Notes under the pieces: generated by a model | What the model was told of the DNA's origin: nothing | The model's database searches: none | The model's input: only the letters and a program-made list of their open reading frames with translations | Made by a program: the position numbers and the translations under genes | Shown: positions 1 through 4,937 of the stretch, piece after piece | Numbering within the stretch: the stretch's first letter is position 1 | Layout of the letters: each line of letters begins with the position of its first letter | Assembly: GCA_035948855.1 (NCBI GenBank) | Contig: DASZIT010000136.1 | Location: 1-5,351, forward strand | Direction: 5' to 3' | Origin: DASZIT01 sp035948855 | GTDB lineage: Bacteria; Actinomycetota; Acidimicrobiia; Acidimicrobiales; RAAP-2 | DNA length: 5,351 bases

Positions 1-624
1 GGTGGCGGAGCTACCCACTTGCCAGAAGACATTGCACTCCTGGGCTCCGTTGATCAGTGACACGGTGCTGCTCGATCCGGTGATCAGCGTCGAATTGGTC
101 TCGAATATGAAGACCGAGCTCGCATTTCCGGCGCCGTCCAGCGTCAGGGGGCCGGTCAGGGCCAACGCCCCGTGACTGGGCCCGGCATAGACGCCGGCAC
201 CGAGGTGAAGGTTGGCCAGGTCGGCGGTGGTAGTGGCGTCGAGCGGTCGGCCAGCCGCGTTCGTATAGGCCCCGGTCAGGTCCGATTGAGCCTGTTGGGC
301 AGCAGCATTGGTGGTATCCGTCGTGCCTGGAGGGGTGACGACTCCGGGTGGGAATCCGGTGATCGAGGTTCCCGGCCAGAGCCCGAGACTCTGCGCCAGG
401 GTGCTGTTCCCGGTGTTGGTGACCGTCGATCCGGCGAGCACCGAGTAGTTGGCCGATGTGCCCAAGGGAACCGTGGCCACGATGGCGGCGCTCGCCGAGG
501 TGACGGACAGAAGAAGAATCGTCGGCGCCAACACGAACCCGACTACGGTTGCGGCACGGTTCCGGCGGATCGTCAGTAGTCCAGCAATCAAGGACAGAAC
601 GATAAGAATCCCAACGATGAGCAC
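1..624 (-). CDS. DUF3494 ice-binding-like secreted protein (3' end outside window)
   Basis: This reading frame is open from a GTG at 624 down to the left edge and gives 208 residues without a stop, so the C-terminus is missing. From about residue 50 it matches the DUF3494 (ice-binding-protein-like) pattern: an N-terminal 'YSVLAGSTVTNTG', then 'GTSITGFPPG', a helix-forming 'AQQAQSDLTGAYTNAAGRP' near residue 109, 'LGAGVYAG' near 193-200, 'VFIFETNSTLITG', and 'NVFWQVGSSAT' at the cut edge. Members fold as a beta-helix with a flanking alpha-helix; some bind ice, others are surface proteins or adhesins. The GTG start has a GAGGGG Shine-Dalgarno about 10 bases upstream; a TAG in frame near 706 limits further extension. 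The N-terminus has two hydrophobic stretches (about 1-19 and 27-42) separated by RRNR, the second ending in a signal-peptidase-like ASA-A site. Export is therefore likely. Ice binding itself cannot be shown, and the gene has no evident link to the arsenic locus. Confidence 0.88.
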   Translation of the reverse strand, partial: MLIVGILIVLSLIAGLLTIRRNRAATVVGFVLAPTILLLSVTSASAAIVATVPLGTSANYSVLAGSTVTNTGNSTLAQSLGLWPGTSITGFPPGVVTPPGTTDTTNAAAQQAQSDLTGAYTNAAGRPLDATTTADLANLHLGAGVYAGPSHGALALTGPLTLDGAGNASSVFIFETNSTLITGSSSTVSLINGAQECNVFWQVGSSAT

Positions 625-753
625 CGTAGTAGTACCCCTCTTCCCCCAGATACCCGGGCTCAAGCCGACCGCGACTCGATCCGATAACTACGGAGGACGC
701 TACACCCGTATGCTAACACTAGCAATCATTTACCAGGTTTAGAAAGTTGCCGT
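625..753. promoter_or_regulatory. Divergent intergenic region between the DUF3494 gene and the MarR-like regulator
   Basis: This 129-bp gap lies between two divergent starts (624 minus, 754 plus) and must hold both promoters. The stretch around 700-745 is more AT-rich than its surroundings. I see -10-like hexamers (TATGCT at 709-714 on plus, TAGCAT at 715-710 on minus), but neither has a convincing -35 at normal spacing, so exact promoters are not called. Confidence 0.5.
711..724. promoter_or_regulatory. Palindrome TGCTA-ACAC-TAGCA, candidate operator
   Basis: The inverted repeat has perfect 5-bp arms (711-715 and 720-724) around a 4-bp centre and lies 30 bp upstream of the regulator start at 754. 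It overlaps the -10-like hexamers seen on both strands. Size and position suit a site for a dimeric winged-helix protein, perhaps the product of the adjacent gene. There is no direct evidence of binding. Confidence 0.35.
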
Positions 754-1068
754 GTGCCGATGCGTGAGTGGACCTTCTTGGGGAGCCATGCTCAGGTGCT
801 GCTGCTCATTGCCCATGAGCCGTGCACCCGGCTTCGGGACGTCAGCGCGGCCCTGGATATCACCGACCGGACGGCGTTCGGCATCATGGCCGACCTGATC
901 GAGGCCGGCTACGTGGTCAAGCGCAAGGAGGGTCGGCGCAACTGCTACGACATCCAGGAGCACCTCCCCTTGCGCACCTCGGTCGGCACCGAGCGGACGG
1001 TCAGCGACTTTCTCGACCTCTTCGTCGATACCATCCGGCGCGCCGAGACCCGAACTCACCCCAGCTGA
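754..1068 (+). CDS. Small MarR-like winged helix-turn-helix regulator
   Basis: The product is a 104-residue single-domain DNA-binding protein of a kind widespread in Actinobacteria. It begins REWTFLGSHAQVLLLIAHEP, continues with a helix-turn-helix (about 26-56, 'LRDVSAALDITDRTAFGIMADLIEAGYV') and a basic wing (about 58-70, 'KRKEGRRNCYDI'), and ends in a helix that probably dimerises. No sensor domain is present; the single cysteine lies in the wing. The start is either GTG 754, with a weak AGAAAG at 741-746, or ATG 760 two codons in; neither has a strong ribosome binding site. The gene is divergent from the DUF3494 gene and convergent with arsR, with a 37-bp gap to the latter. Its target is unknown: the divergent promoter region is the obvious candidate, and a link to the arsenic genes is not shown. 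Upstream in-frame extensions have no support. Confidence 0.8.
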   Translation: MPMREWTFLGSHAQVLLLIAHEPCTRLRDVSAALDITDRTAFGIMADLIEAGYVVKRKEGRRNCYDIQEHLPLRTSVGTERTVSDFLDLFVDTIRRAETRTHPS

Positions 1069-1105
1069 CCGCCGCCACACCCGAGGTCCACGCCGGGTGC
1101 CGGTG

Positions 1106-1456
1106 TCAGCCGCCGAGGGCGGCCCGCACCGCGGCCAGACGGATGGGCTCCACCCGCCACCACATCCACCGGCCTCGCTTCTCGCCGACCAGCAGGCCGG
1201 CATCGGCGAGCACCTTGGTGTGGTGGGAAACGGTCGGCTGGCTCTTGCCCAACGGCGCCTCGAGTTCGCACGAGCAGATCTCCTCTCGGGAGGCCACCAG
1301 CGAGAGGATCCGGAGCCGGGCCGGATCGGCGAGGGCGCTCAGCACCCGGGCCAGCTCGATGGCGTCCTCCTCTCGAAGCGGCGCATCGGTCAGCGACGGG
1401 CAGCACAAGGCCCGGTCGTCGAGCAGCAGGCTCCGGTTGCCCTGGTTGTTCGCCAT
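1106..1456 (-). CDS. arsR: ArsR/SmtB-family arsenic-responsive repressor
   Basis: The product is a 116-residue ArsR/SmtB winged-helix repressor. The core 'LARVLSALADPARLRILSLV' (36-54) leads into 'EEICSCEL' (59-65), the recognition helix 'SQPTVSHHTKVLADAGLL' (72-89) and the wing 'GEKRGRWMWWRV' (91-102). Candidate As(III) ligands are an N-terminal vicinal pair Cys18-Cys19 plus Cys61 and Cys63. A Cys-Cys pair near the N-terminus combined with a Cys in the alpha-3/4 region is the arrangement described for Corynebacterium glutamicum ArsR, while the CxC motif resembles the E. coli-type site, so the exact ligand set is uncertain. I chose ATG 1456 because upstream starts (ATG 1507, TTG 1513) would make the protein run through the operator-like dyad and add a non-conserved tail. 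The ribosome binding site is weak. The gene is divergent from the arsI operon, the usual arrangement for autoregulation and joint control; As(III) binding should release the repressor. Confidence 0.92.
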   Translation of the reverse strand: MANNQGNRSLLLDDRALCCPSLTDAPLREEDAIELARVLSALADPARLRILSLVASREEICSCELEAPLGKSQPTVSHHTKVLADAGLLVGEKRGRWMWWRVEPIRLAAVRAALGG

Positions 1457-1471
1457 CGTCTCGGCTTTCGT

Positions 1472-1521
1472 ATTGACAACTATCGATATGTCGTGGAGAC
1501 TACCCATCGACAACGGTCAAT
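1472..1521. promoter_or_regulatory. Extended dyad in the arsR-arsI gap, likely ArsR operator
   Basis: The outer arms ATTGAC (1472-1477) and GTCAAT (1516-1521) are perfect inverted repeats. At the same symmetry centre (between 1496 and 1497) lie ATCGAT (1482-1487) and ATCGAC (1506-1511), matching at five of six positions. The left inner element is itself in the palindrome TATCGATA (1481-1488). The structure fills most of the 82-bp gap and overlaps both transcription start regions, as expected for an ArsR-family operator controlling divergent genes. Confidence 0.6.
1473..1501 (+). promoter_or_regulatory. Candidate promoter of the arsI-aqpS-arsC operon
   Basis: A perfect -35 consensus TTGACA (1473-1478) is followed after 17 bp by GAGACT (1496-1501), a weak -10 with three of six matches. 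The predicted start is near 1508, giving a leader of about 31 nt ending in a strong ribosome binding site. The dyad would cover the whole promoter. The -35 is convincing; the -10 is not. Confidence 0.4.
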
Positions 1522-1526
1522 CTATC

Positions 1527-1533
1527 AGGAGGG
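1527..1533 (+). promoter_or_regulatory. Strong ribosome binding site that fixes the arsI start
   Basis: AGGAGGG ends 5 bases before ATG 1539. This is the best Shine-Dalgarno in the window and shows that the open frame continuing upstream to 822 is not part of the gene. Confidence 0.85.
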
Positions 1534-1538
1534 CCCCA

Positions 1539-2009
1539 ATGTCCCGCATCCAGTTGGCACTCAACGTGTCCGACCTCGATGAGGCGGTCGTCTTCTATTC
1601 GAAACTCTTCGGCACCGCACCGGCCAAGGTGCGTCCGGGCTATGCCAACTTCGCGGTGGCTGACCCGCCGCTCAAACTGGTGCTGATCGAGGACCTCAAC
1701 CGGGAACCCGGGTCGCTCAACCATCTGGGCGTCGAAGTGGAGACCACCGAGGAGGTGGCCCGGGCCCAAGCCCGATTGGCCGCCGCCGATCTGGCCACCG
1801 CCGTCGAGGCGCAGGTGGAGTGTTGTTACGCGGTACAGGACAAGGTGTGGGTCGACGGTCCCGGTGGTGAGCCATGGGAGATCTATACGGTCTTGAGCGA
1901 GGCCGACACGGCCCCGGGCCAATTGCGCTCGGCCGAGCCCAGTGGCGCGGCCTGCTGCGCCACCCGCCCGGACCTGGCCGCCACCGGCTCACCGTCGTCG
2001 TGTTGCTGA
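1539..2009 (+). CDS. arsI: ArsI/CadI-family VOC metalloenzyme (C-As lyase)
   Basis: The product is a 156-residue vicinal-oxygen-chelate protein of the ArsI/CadI family. ArsI is an Fe(II) dioxygenase that cleaves the carbon-arsenic bond of trivalent organoarsenicals such as methylarsenite, releasing inorganic arsenite. Visible landmarks are the first VOC half 'QLALNVSDLDEAVVFYSKLFG' region (5-25), 'KVRPGYANFAV' (30-40), 'SLNHLGVEVE' (59-68), the substrate-binding vicinal cysteines in 'ECCYAVQDKVWV' (Cys95-Cys96) and 'EPWEIYTVL' (111-119). Likely metal ligands are Gln5, His62 and Glu114, by analogy with the family. A 35-residue tail carries two more vicinal cysteine pairs, Cys139-Cys140 and Cys155-Cys156, the last ending the protein. 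It is the first gene of the operon, 38 bp before aqpS. The alternative name is CadI, the cadmium-inducible mycobacterial relative; the ArsR, aquaporin and ArsC neighbours favour arsenic. Confidence 0.92.
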   Translation: MSRIQLALNVSDLDEAVVFYSKLFGTAPAKVRPGYANFAVADPPLKLVLIEDLNREPGSLNHLGVEVETTEEVARAQARLAAADLATAVEAQVECCYAVQDKVWVDGPGGEPWEIYTVLSEADTAPGQLRSAEPSGAACCATRPDLAATGSPSSCC

Positions 2010-2047
2010 CCGGTCGCCGGCGGAACCCTTGACGCCCCTGGCTTCGG

Positions 2048-2827
2048 ATGGGTGACCTCGCGCTCTGGCGGCGCTTGGTGGCCGAGCTGGTCGGGAGCGC
2101 GTTCCTGGCCGCGGTGGTCATCGGCTCGGGAATCGCCGCCCAACGCCTGTCCCCTGGAGACGTCGGGCTCCAGTTGTTCGAGAACGCCGCCGCCACCGCC
2201 GCCGGCCTGTACGCCATCATCTTGATGGTCGGACCGGTCTCCGGTGCCCACCTCAACCCGGTGGTGTCGTTGGTCGACGCCGTCTTCGGCGGGATCAGTT
2301 GGCGCGCGGCGGCGGCCTATGTGCCTGTCCAGGTGGCCGGCTGCGTGGGCGGGGCGGTCGTCGCCAACCTCATGTTCTCCGACGCCGCGGTGACCATCTC
2401 GACCAAGCACCGCACCTCGGGCGGGCACGCGCTGTCCGAAGGGGTGGCCACCCTCGGATTGCTGTTGGTCATCTTCGCCGTGGCTCGCCGCGGTCGGGGC
2501 CGGAGCGCGGCGGCCGCGGTCGGCGCCTACATCGGGGCCGCCTACTTCTTCACCAGCTCCACCAGTTTCGCCAACCCGGCCATCACCGTCGGGCGCATGT
2601 TCTCCAACACCTTCGCCGGCATCGCGCCGGCATCGGCGCCGACCTTCATCGGCGCCCAACTCGTCGGGGGGCTGGTGGCCGTCGGTCTGATCAAGGTGCT
2701 CTATCCCCGGGTGACTCCGGCTGAGGCGGCCGATGTCGTCGTGCCCCATGACGGCGCCGCCACCGCCGCGGATCCGTTGCTACCCGGTACCGGGTCTCCA
2801 GACCCGATCAGTTCTGGGGAGCGTTGA
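2048..2827 (+). CDS. aqpS: AqpS-like aquaglyceroporin, probable As(III) exit channel
   Basis: The product is a 259-residue MIP-family channel with six predicted membrane helices (about 11-31, 42-64, 85-108, 130-146, 153-173, 197-218) and two half-helix loops. The first loop has NPV (Asn70-Val72, in 'SGAHLNPVVS') and the second NPA (Asn176-Ala178, in 'SFANPAITVGR'). The residue after the second NPA is Ile179, where ordinary aquaporins carry the selectivity-filter Arg, so the pore should be wider and less water-selective. In ars operons such channels let arsenite made by ArsC leave down its gradient (AqpS of Sinorhizobium meliloti). A hydrophilic Ala/Pro/Asp-rich C-terminal tail of about 40 residues follows helix 6. 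The start ATG 2048 has no good Shine-Dalgarno; an in-frame TGA at 2030-2032 blocks extension. The stop overlaps the arsC start by one base. Another small-solute substrate is possible, but the context argues for arsenite. Confidence 0.88.
   Translation: MGDLALWRRLVAELVGSAFLAAVVIGSGIAAQRLSPGDVGLQLFENAAATAAGLYAIILMVGPVSGAHLNPVVSLVDAVFGGISWRAAAAYVPVQVAGCVGGAVVANLMFSDAAVTISTKHRTSGGHALSEGVATLGLLLVIFAVARRGRGRSAAAAVGAYIGAAYFFTSSTSFANPAITVGRMFSNTFAGIAPASAPTFIGAQLVGGLVAVGLIKVLYPRVTPAEAADVVVPHDGAATAADPLLPGTGSPDPISSGER
2782..2806 (+). other. Two mutually exclusive hairpins at the aqpS 3' end
   Basis: A perfect 14-bp palindrome ACCCGGTACCGGGT (2782-2795) overlaps a second perfect inverted repeat, CGGGTCT (2791-2797) with AGACCCG (2800-2806) around a 2-nt centre. 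Both use CGGGT at 2791-2795, so in RNA only one can form. They lie within the aqpS coding tail, about 10 nt before the arsC ribosome binding site. No U-run follows, so this is not a simple terminator. A regulatory role is inferred from position only. Confidence 0.4.
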
Positions 2828-2842
2828 TGACCGACACCCCGG
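2814..2842 (+). promoter_or_regulatory. arsC ribosome binding site within a possible sequestering hairpin
   Basis: GGGGAG (2816-2821) lies 5 nt before ATG 2827. CTGGGG (2814-2819) can pair with CCCCGG (2837-2842), one pair being a G-U wobble, placing the binding site in a stem and the start codon in the loop. Ribosomes finishing aqpS at 2827 would melt this stem, favouring coupled translation. Confidence 0.45.
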
Positions 2843-3240
2843 TTGTGCTGTTTCTCTGCACCCACAACGCCGGCCGCAGCCTGGCCGCCCGGGTCTTGCT
2901 CGACCACTACGCCCACGGGCGGGTGGACGTGCGCTCCGCCGGGTCGGAGCCGGGTGACCGGGTCAACCCCGTGGTGTTCTCCCTCCTCCGCGACCGGGGA
3001 CTGGACCCGAGCCGGGAGTTTCCCAAGCCGCTGACCGATGACCTGGCCGAGGCCGCCGATGTCATCGTGACGATGGGCTGCGGGGACGCCTGCCCGGTGC
3101 TGCCGGCCCAGCGCTACCTCGACTGGGACCTCGACGACCCTGCCGGTCAACCCATTGAAGCGGTGCGACCGATCGTCGACGAGATCGATCGCCGGGTCCA
3201 AGCCCTTCTGGCCGAATTGCTGGGCGCCCCGGCCGGGTAG
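2827..3240 (+). CDS. arsC: Arsenate reductase, low-molecular-weight phosphatase type
   Basis: The 137-residue product belongs to the low-molecular-weight tyrosine phosphatase fold used by thioredoxin- and mycothiol-linked arsenate reductases. The P-loop 'FLCTHNAGRS' gives the CX5R signature with nucleophile Cys11 and Arg17. Further marks are 'RSAGSEPG' (36-43), 'FPKPLTDD' (65-72), 'VTMGCGDACP' (81-90) with Cys85 and Cys89, and 'DWDLDDP' (99-105) holding the general-acid Asp. It reduces As(V) to As(III) in the cytoplasm. Cys85 and Cys89 could shuttle a disulfide as in thioredoxin-dependent ArsC; the high-GC actinobacterial character also permits the mycothiol-transferase mechanism of Corynebacterium ArsC1/2, and the sequence does not decide between them. 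ATG 2827 is preferred to TTG 2824, which sits too close to the GGGGAG site. The start overlaps the aqpS stop by one base (TGATG), giving a tightly coupled channel-reductase pair. The gene is convergent with the MFS gene, 18 bp away. Confidence 0.92.
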   Translation: MTDTPVVLFLCTHNAGRSLAARVLLDHYAHGRVDVRSAGSEPGDRVNPVVFSLLRDRGLDPSREFPKPLTDDLAEAADVIVTMGCGDACPVLPAQRYLDWDLDDPAGQPIEAVRPIVDEIDRRVQALLAELLGAPAG

Positions 3241-3258
3241 CCGCTCTCCCTGCCTCCC

Positions 3259-4836
3259 TCAGTTGGCGATCTCGGGCTCCAACGACGGTGCCCGTGGCTC
3301 CGGGTCGGCATCGGGCACCGGTGCCGGGGTCAACGCCGTCGGCCGGGCCGGAAGCAAGATGGCCGCGAACACCGCGCCGCCCAGGGCCACCCCTCCGGCC
3401 ACCCGGCAGCCGCCGGCGAAGCTGTGGAGGAACGCCTGGGTGGACGCCGCCTGGAGGCGTTGCCCGAGATGGCCCAAGCCGGCCTGGGAAAGCCGTTGGG
3501 CGGCAACCGCCGCGCCGCCCACCGATCCCTTGGCCGCGATCAGCGCCTGGGAGGGGAGGTGGCTGGGCAGGGTCGACGCCAGCCGACTGTTGTACAACGA
3601 TGCGGCGACGCTCCCGATCACCGCCACGCCCAGGGTCCCGCCGAACAGCCGGGTGGCGTCGTTGACCGCCGAACCGATCCCCGCCTTCGCCATGGGGACC
3701 ACCCCCATGATCGCCTCGGTGGCCGGGGCGCTGGTCAGCCCCATCCCGGTCCCGAGTACGACCATCTGGAGAGCGATCACCCAGTAGGACGTGAACTGCG
3801 AGCCGGTCGAGACCCACAGCAGGGCGGCGCCGAAGAAGACCAGGCCCGTCCCGACCACGATCTTGTTGCCGATGGTCACGGCTAGCCGGGTGCCGAGCAG
3901 TGAGGACACCGCCACCGACCCGGCGACCGGCAGCAACCGCACCCCGGTGCCGAACGGGGTGAACACCTTGACGAACTGGAAGTACTGGGTCACCAGGAAG
4001 ATGAAACCGAACAGCGCGAAGAACGAGATGGTCACCGCCCCGCTCGCCCCGGTGAACCGAGGGTTGGCGAACAGGCTCACGTCCAGCATCGGATGGTCCT
4101 GGTGCCGCTCCACCCAGAAGAACGCCACCAGGACCAGCACCCCGGCGGCCAAGGTCAGCAGCGAAGGCGAGGATGTCCAGCCCCAGTCAGGCGCCTGGAT
4201 CACGCCCAGCACCAGCAAACCCATTCCCGCCGTCGACAGGACGAACCCCGGCCAATCGATGGTCGGCGTCGATGGGTTGCGGGAAGGTGGAACCGAGATG
4301 GCGACCAGCACCGCGGCCAGGGCGGCAAACGGAATGAGGAACACGAAGATGCTCCCCCACCAGAAGTGCTCGAGCAGCCATCCGCCGAAGATCGGACCCA
4401 TGGCGATCCCCACCCCGGTCGTCGCCCCCCACAGCCCGATGGCCTTGGCCCGCTCGCCCCGTTCGGGAAAGATGTTGGAGATCAGTGACAGGGTGGCCGG
4501 AAAGATCAGCGCGGCGCCGAGTCCCATGACCGCCCGGGCGGCGATCAGTTGATCGGCGCTCGAGCACAGCGCTCCGGCCAGGCTGGCCGCCCCGAAGACC
4601 CCGAGCCCGACCAGGAGCATGCCCTTCCGGCCGTATCGGTCGCTCAAACTGCCGGCCACCAGAACCAGCGCCGCGAACACCAGGTTGTAGGCGTCGACCA
4701 CCCACTGGAGCTGGGTGGTGGTCGCCCCGGTCTGCCTTACCAGGGTGGGCAAGGCCACGTTCACGATGGTGGTGTCCAGGTTGATGATGAAGGCGGCCAA
4801 GCACAGCGCCGTCAGAGCCAGTCCACGACCTCGCAT
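3259..4836 (-). CDS. DHA2-family MFS multidrug efflux transporter (EmrB/QacA-like)
   Basis: The product is a 525-residue membrane protein, the normal size for 14-helix DHA2 drug:H+ antiporters. Landmarks are 'NLDTTIVNVALPTL' (19-32, motif D1 with Asp21), 'GSLSDRYGRKG' (62-72, motif A between helices 2 and 3), 'RAVMGLGAALIFPATLSLI' (101-119, motif B region with Arg101), and 'GVGIAMGPIFGGWLLE' (141-156, motif C, the antiporter signature). 'QWVVDAYNL' (44-52) is also typical. A Pro/Glu-rich cytoplasmic tail of about 30 residues ends the protein. Substrates are probably hydrophobic drugs or antimicrobials; a role in arsenic efflux is not supported by family knowledge. ATG 4836 is preferred to TTG 4842, as there is no Shine-Dalgarno and the promoter predicts a transcript starting at this ATG. 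The gene lies downstream of, and in the same direction as, an HxlR-like regulator, its probable controller. Confidence 0.9.
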   Translation of the reverse strand: MRGRGLALTALCLAAFIINLDTTIVNVALPTLVRQTGATTTQLQWVVDAYNLVFAALVLVAGSLSDRYGRKGMLLVGLGVFGAASLAGALCSSADQLIAARAVMGLGAALIFPATLSLISNIFPERGERAKAIGLWGATTGVGIAMGPIFGGWLLEHFWWGSIFVFLIPFAALAAVLVAISVPPSRNPSTPTIDWPGFVLSTAGMGLLVLGVIQAPDWGWTSSPSLLTLAAGVLVLVAFFWVERHQDHPMLDVSLFANPRFTGASGAVTISFFALFGFIFLVTQYFQFVKVFTPFGTGVRLLPVAGSVAVSSLLGTRLAVTIGNKIVVGTGLVFFGAALLWVSTGSQFTSYWVIALQMVVLGTGMGLTSAPATEAIMGVVPMAKAGIGSAVNDATRLFGGTLGVAVIGSVAASLYNSRLASTLPSHLPSQALIAAKGSVGGAAVAAQRLSQAGLGHLGQRLQAASTQAFLHSFAGGCRVAGGVALGGAVFAAILLPARPTALTPAPVPDADPEPRAPSLEPEIAN

Positions 4837-4843
4837 AGACAAG

Positions 4844-4872
4844 AAACTAAAGTACTAAGACAAACAGGTCAA
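4844..4872 (-). promoter_or_regulatory. Promoter of the MFS gene, predicted leaderless
   Basis: On the minus strand TTGACC (4872-4867) is a five-of-six -35 match. After exactly 17 bp comes TAGTTT (4849-4844), a moderate -10. Seven bases then separate the -10 from ATG 4836, so the transcript should start at or one base before the A of the start codon. The absence of a Shine-Dalgarno fits leaderless translation, common in Actinobacteria. Confidence 0.55.
4846..4859. promoter_or_regulatory. ACTAA repeat / AGTACT palindrome overlapping the MFS -10, candidate HxlR operator
   Basis: ACTAA occurs twice in direct orientation with an 8-bp period (4846-4850 and 4854-4858), flanking the perfect palindrome AGTACT (4851-4856). 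The element covers the spacer end and most of the -10, where a bound repressor would block transcription. AGTACT-containing sites resemble the TACT/AGTA half-sites reported for HxlR regulators such as YodB. Binding by the neighbouring regulator is inferred. Confidence 0.4.
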
Positions 4873-4937
4873 GTCATTTCCCCCTTCGAGGTCCGACGGG
4901 TCACCCGGCGCCCGGCGGAGGGGTGAGAACGGCTCGG

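Noticed and set aside
754..1068. The winged-helix gene as part of the arsenic operon
   Set aside because: It is convergent with arsR, lacks the ArsR cysteine pattern, and is separated from arsI by arsR on the opposite strand.
1078..1099. CACCCG/CGGGTG stem between the convergent winged-helix gene and arsR as a terminator
   Set aside because: The stem is only 6 bp with a 10-nt loop and no U-run on either strand; such stems are frequent by chance at this GC content.
822..1538. Open frame upstream of and in frame with arsI that would give a 395-residue protein
   Set aside because: It runs through the winged-helix gene in another frame and antisense to arsR, has no recognisable domain, and the strong AGGAGGG site before ATG 1539 marks the true start.
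1883..2749. Long minus-strand frame opposite aqpS
   Set aside because: The product is low-complexity, rich in Gly, Arg, Asp and His, a typical antisense shadow of a GC-rich gene. The plus strand has clear MIP motifs.
3228..3237. CCCGGCCGGG palindrome at the arsC stop as a bidirectional terminator
   Set aside because: It has no loop and no T-tract, and lies mostly in arsC codons; it is not distinguishable from GC-rich background.
3062..3817. Minus-strand frame running across arsC and the MFS 3' end
   Set aside because: It is Arg/Gly/Pro-rich without any domain, and spans two genes that are well supported in other frames.
3791..4552. Long plus-strand frame opposite the MFS gene (with others at 3155-3787 and 3424-3885)
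   Set aside because: No family resemblance is seen, and the minus strand encodes the complete 14-helix transporter with motifs A, B and C across the same span.
4880..4925. GC-rich inverted repeats between the HxlR-like gene and the MFS gene as a terminator
   Set aside because: Several short overlapping GC stems exist, but none dominates and there is no U-run, so termination between the two genes cannot be claimed.
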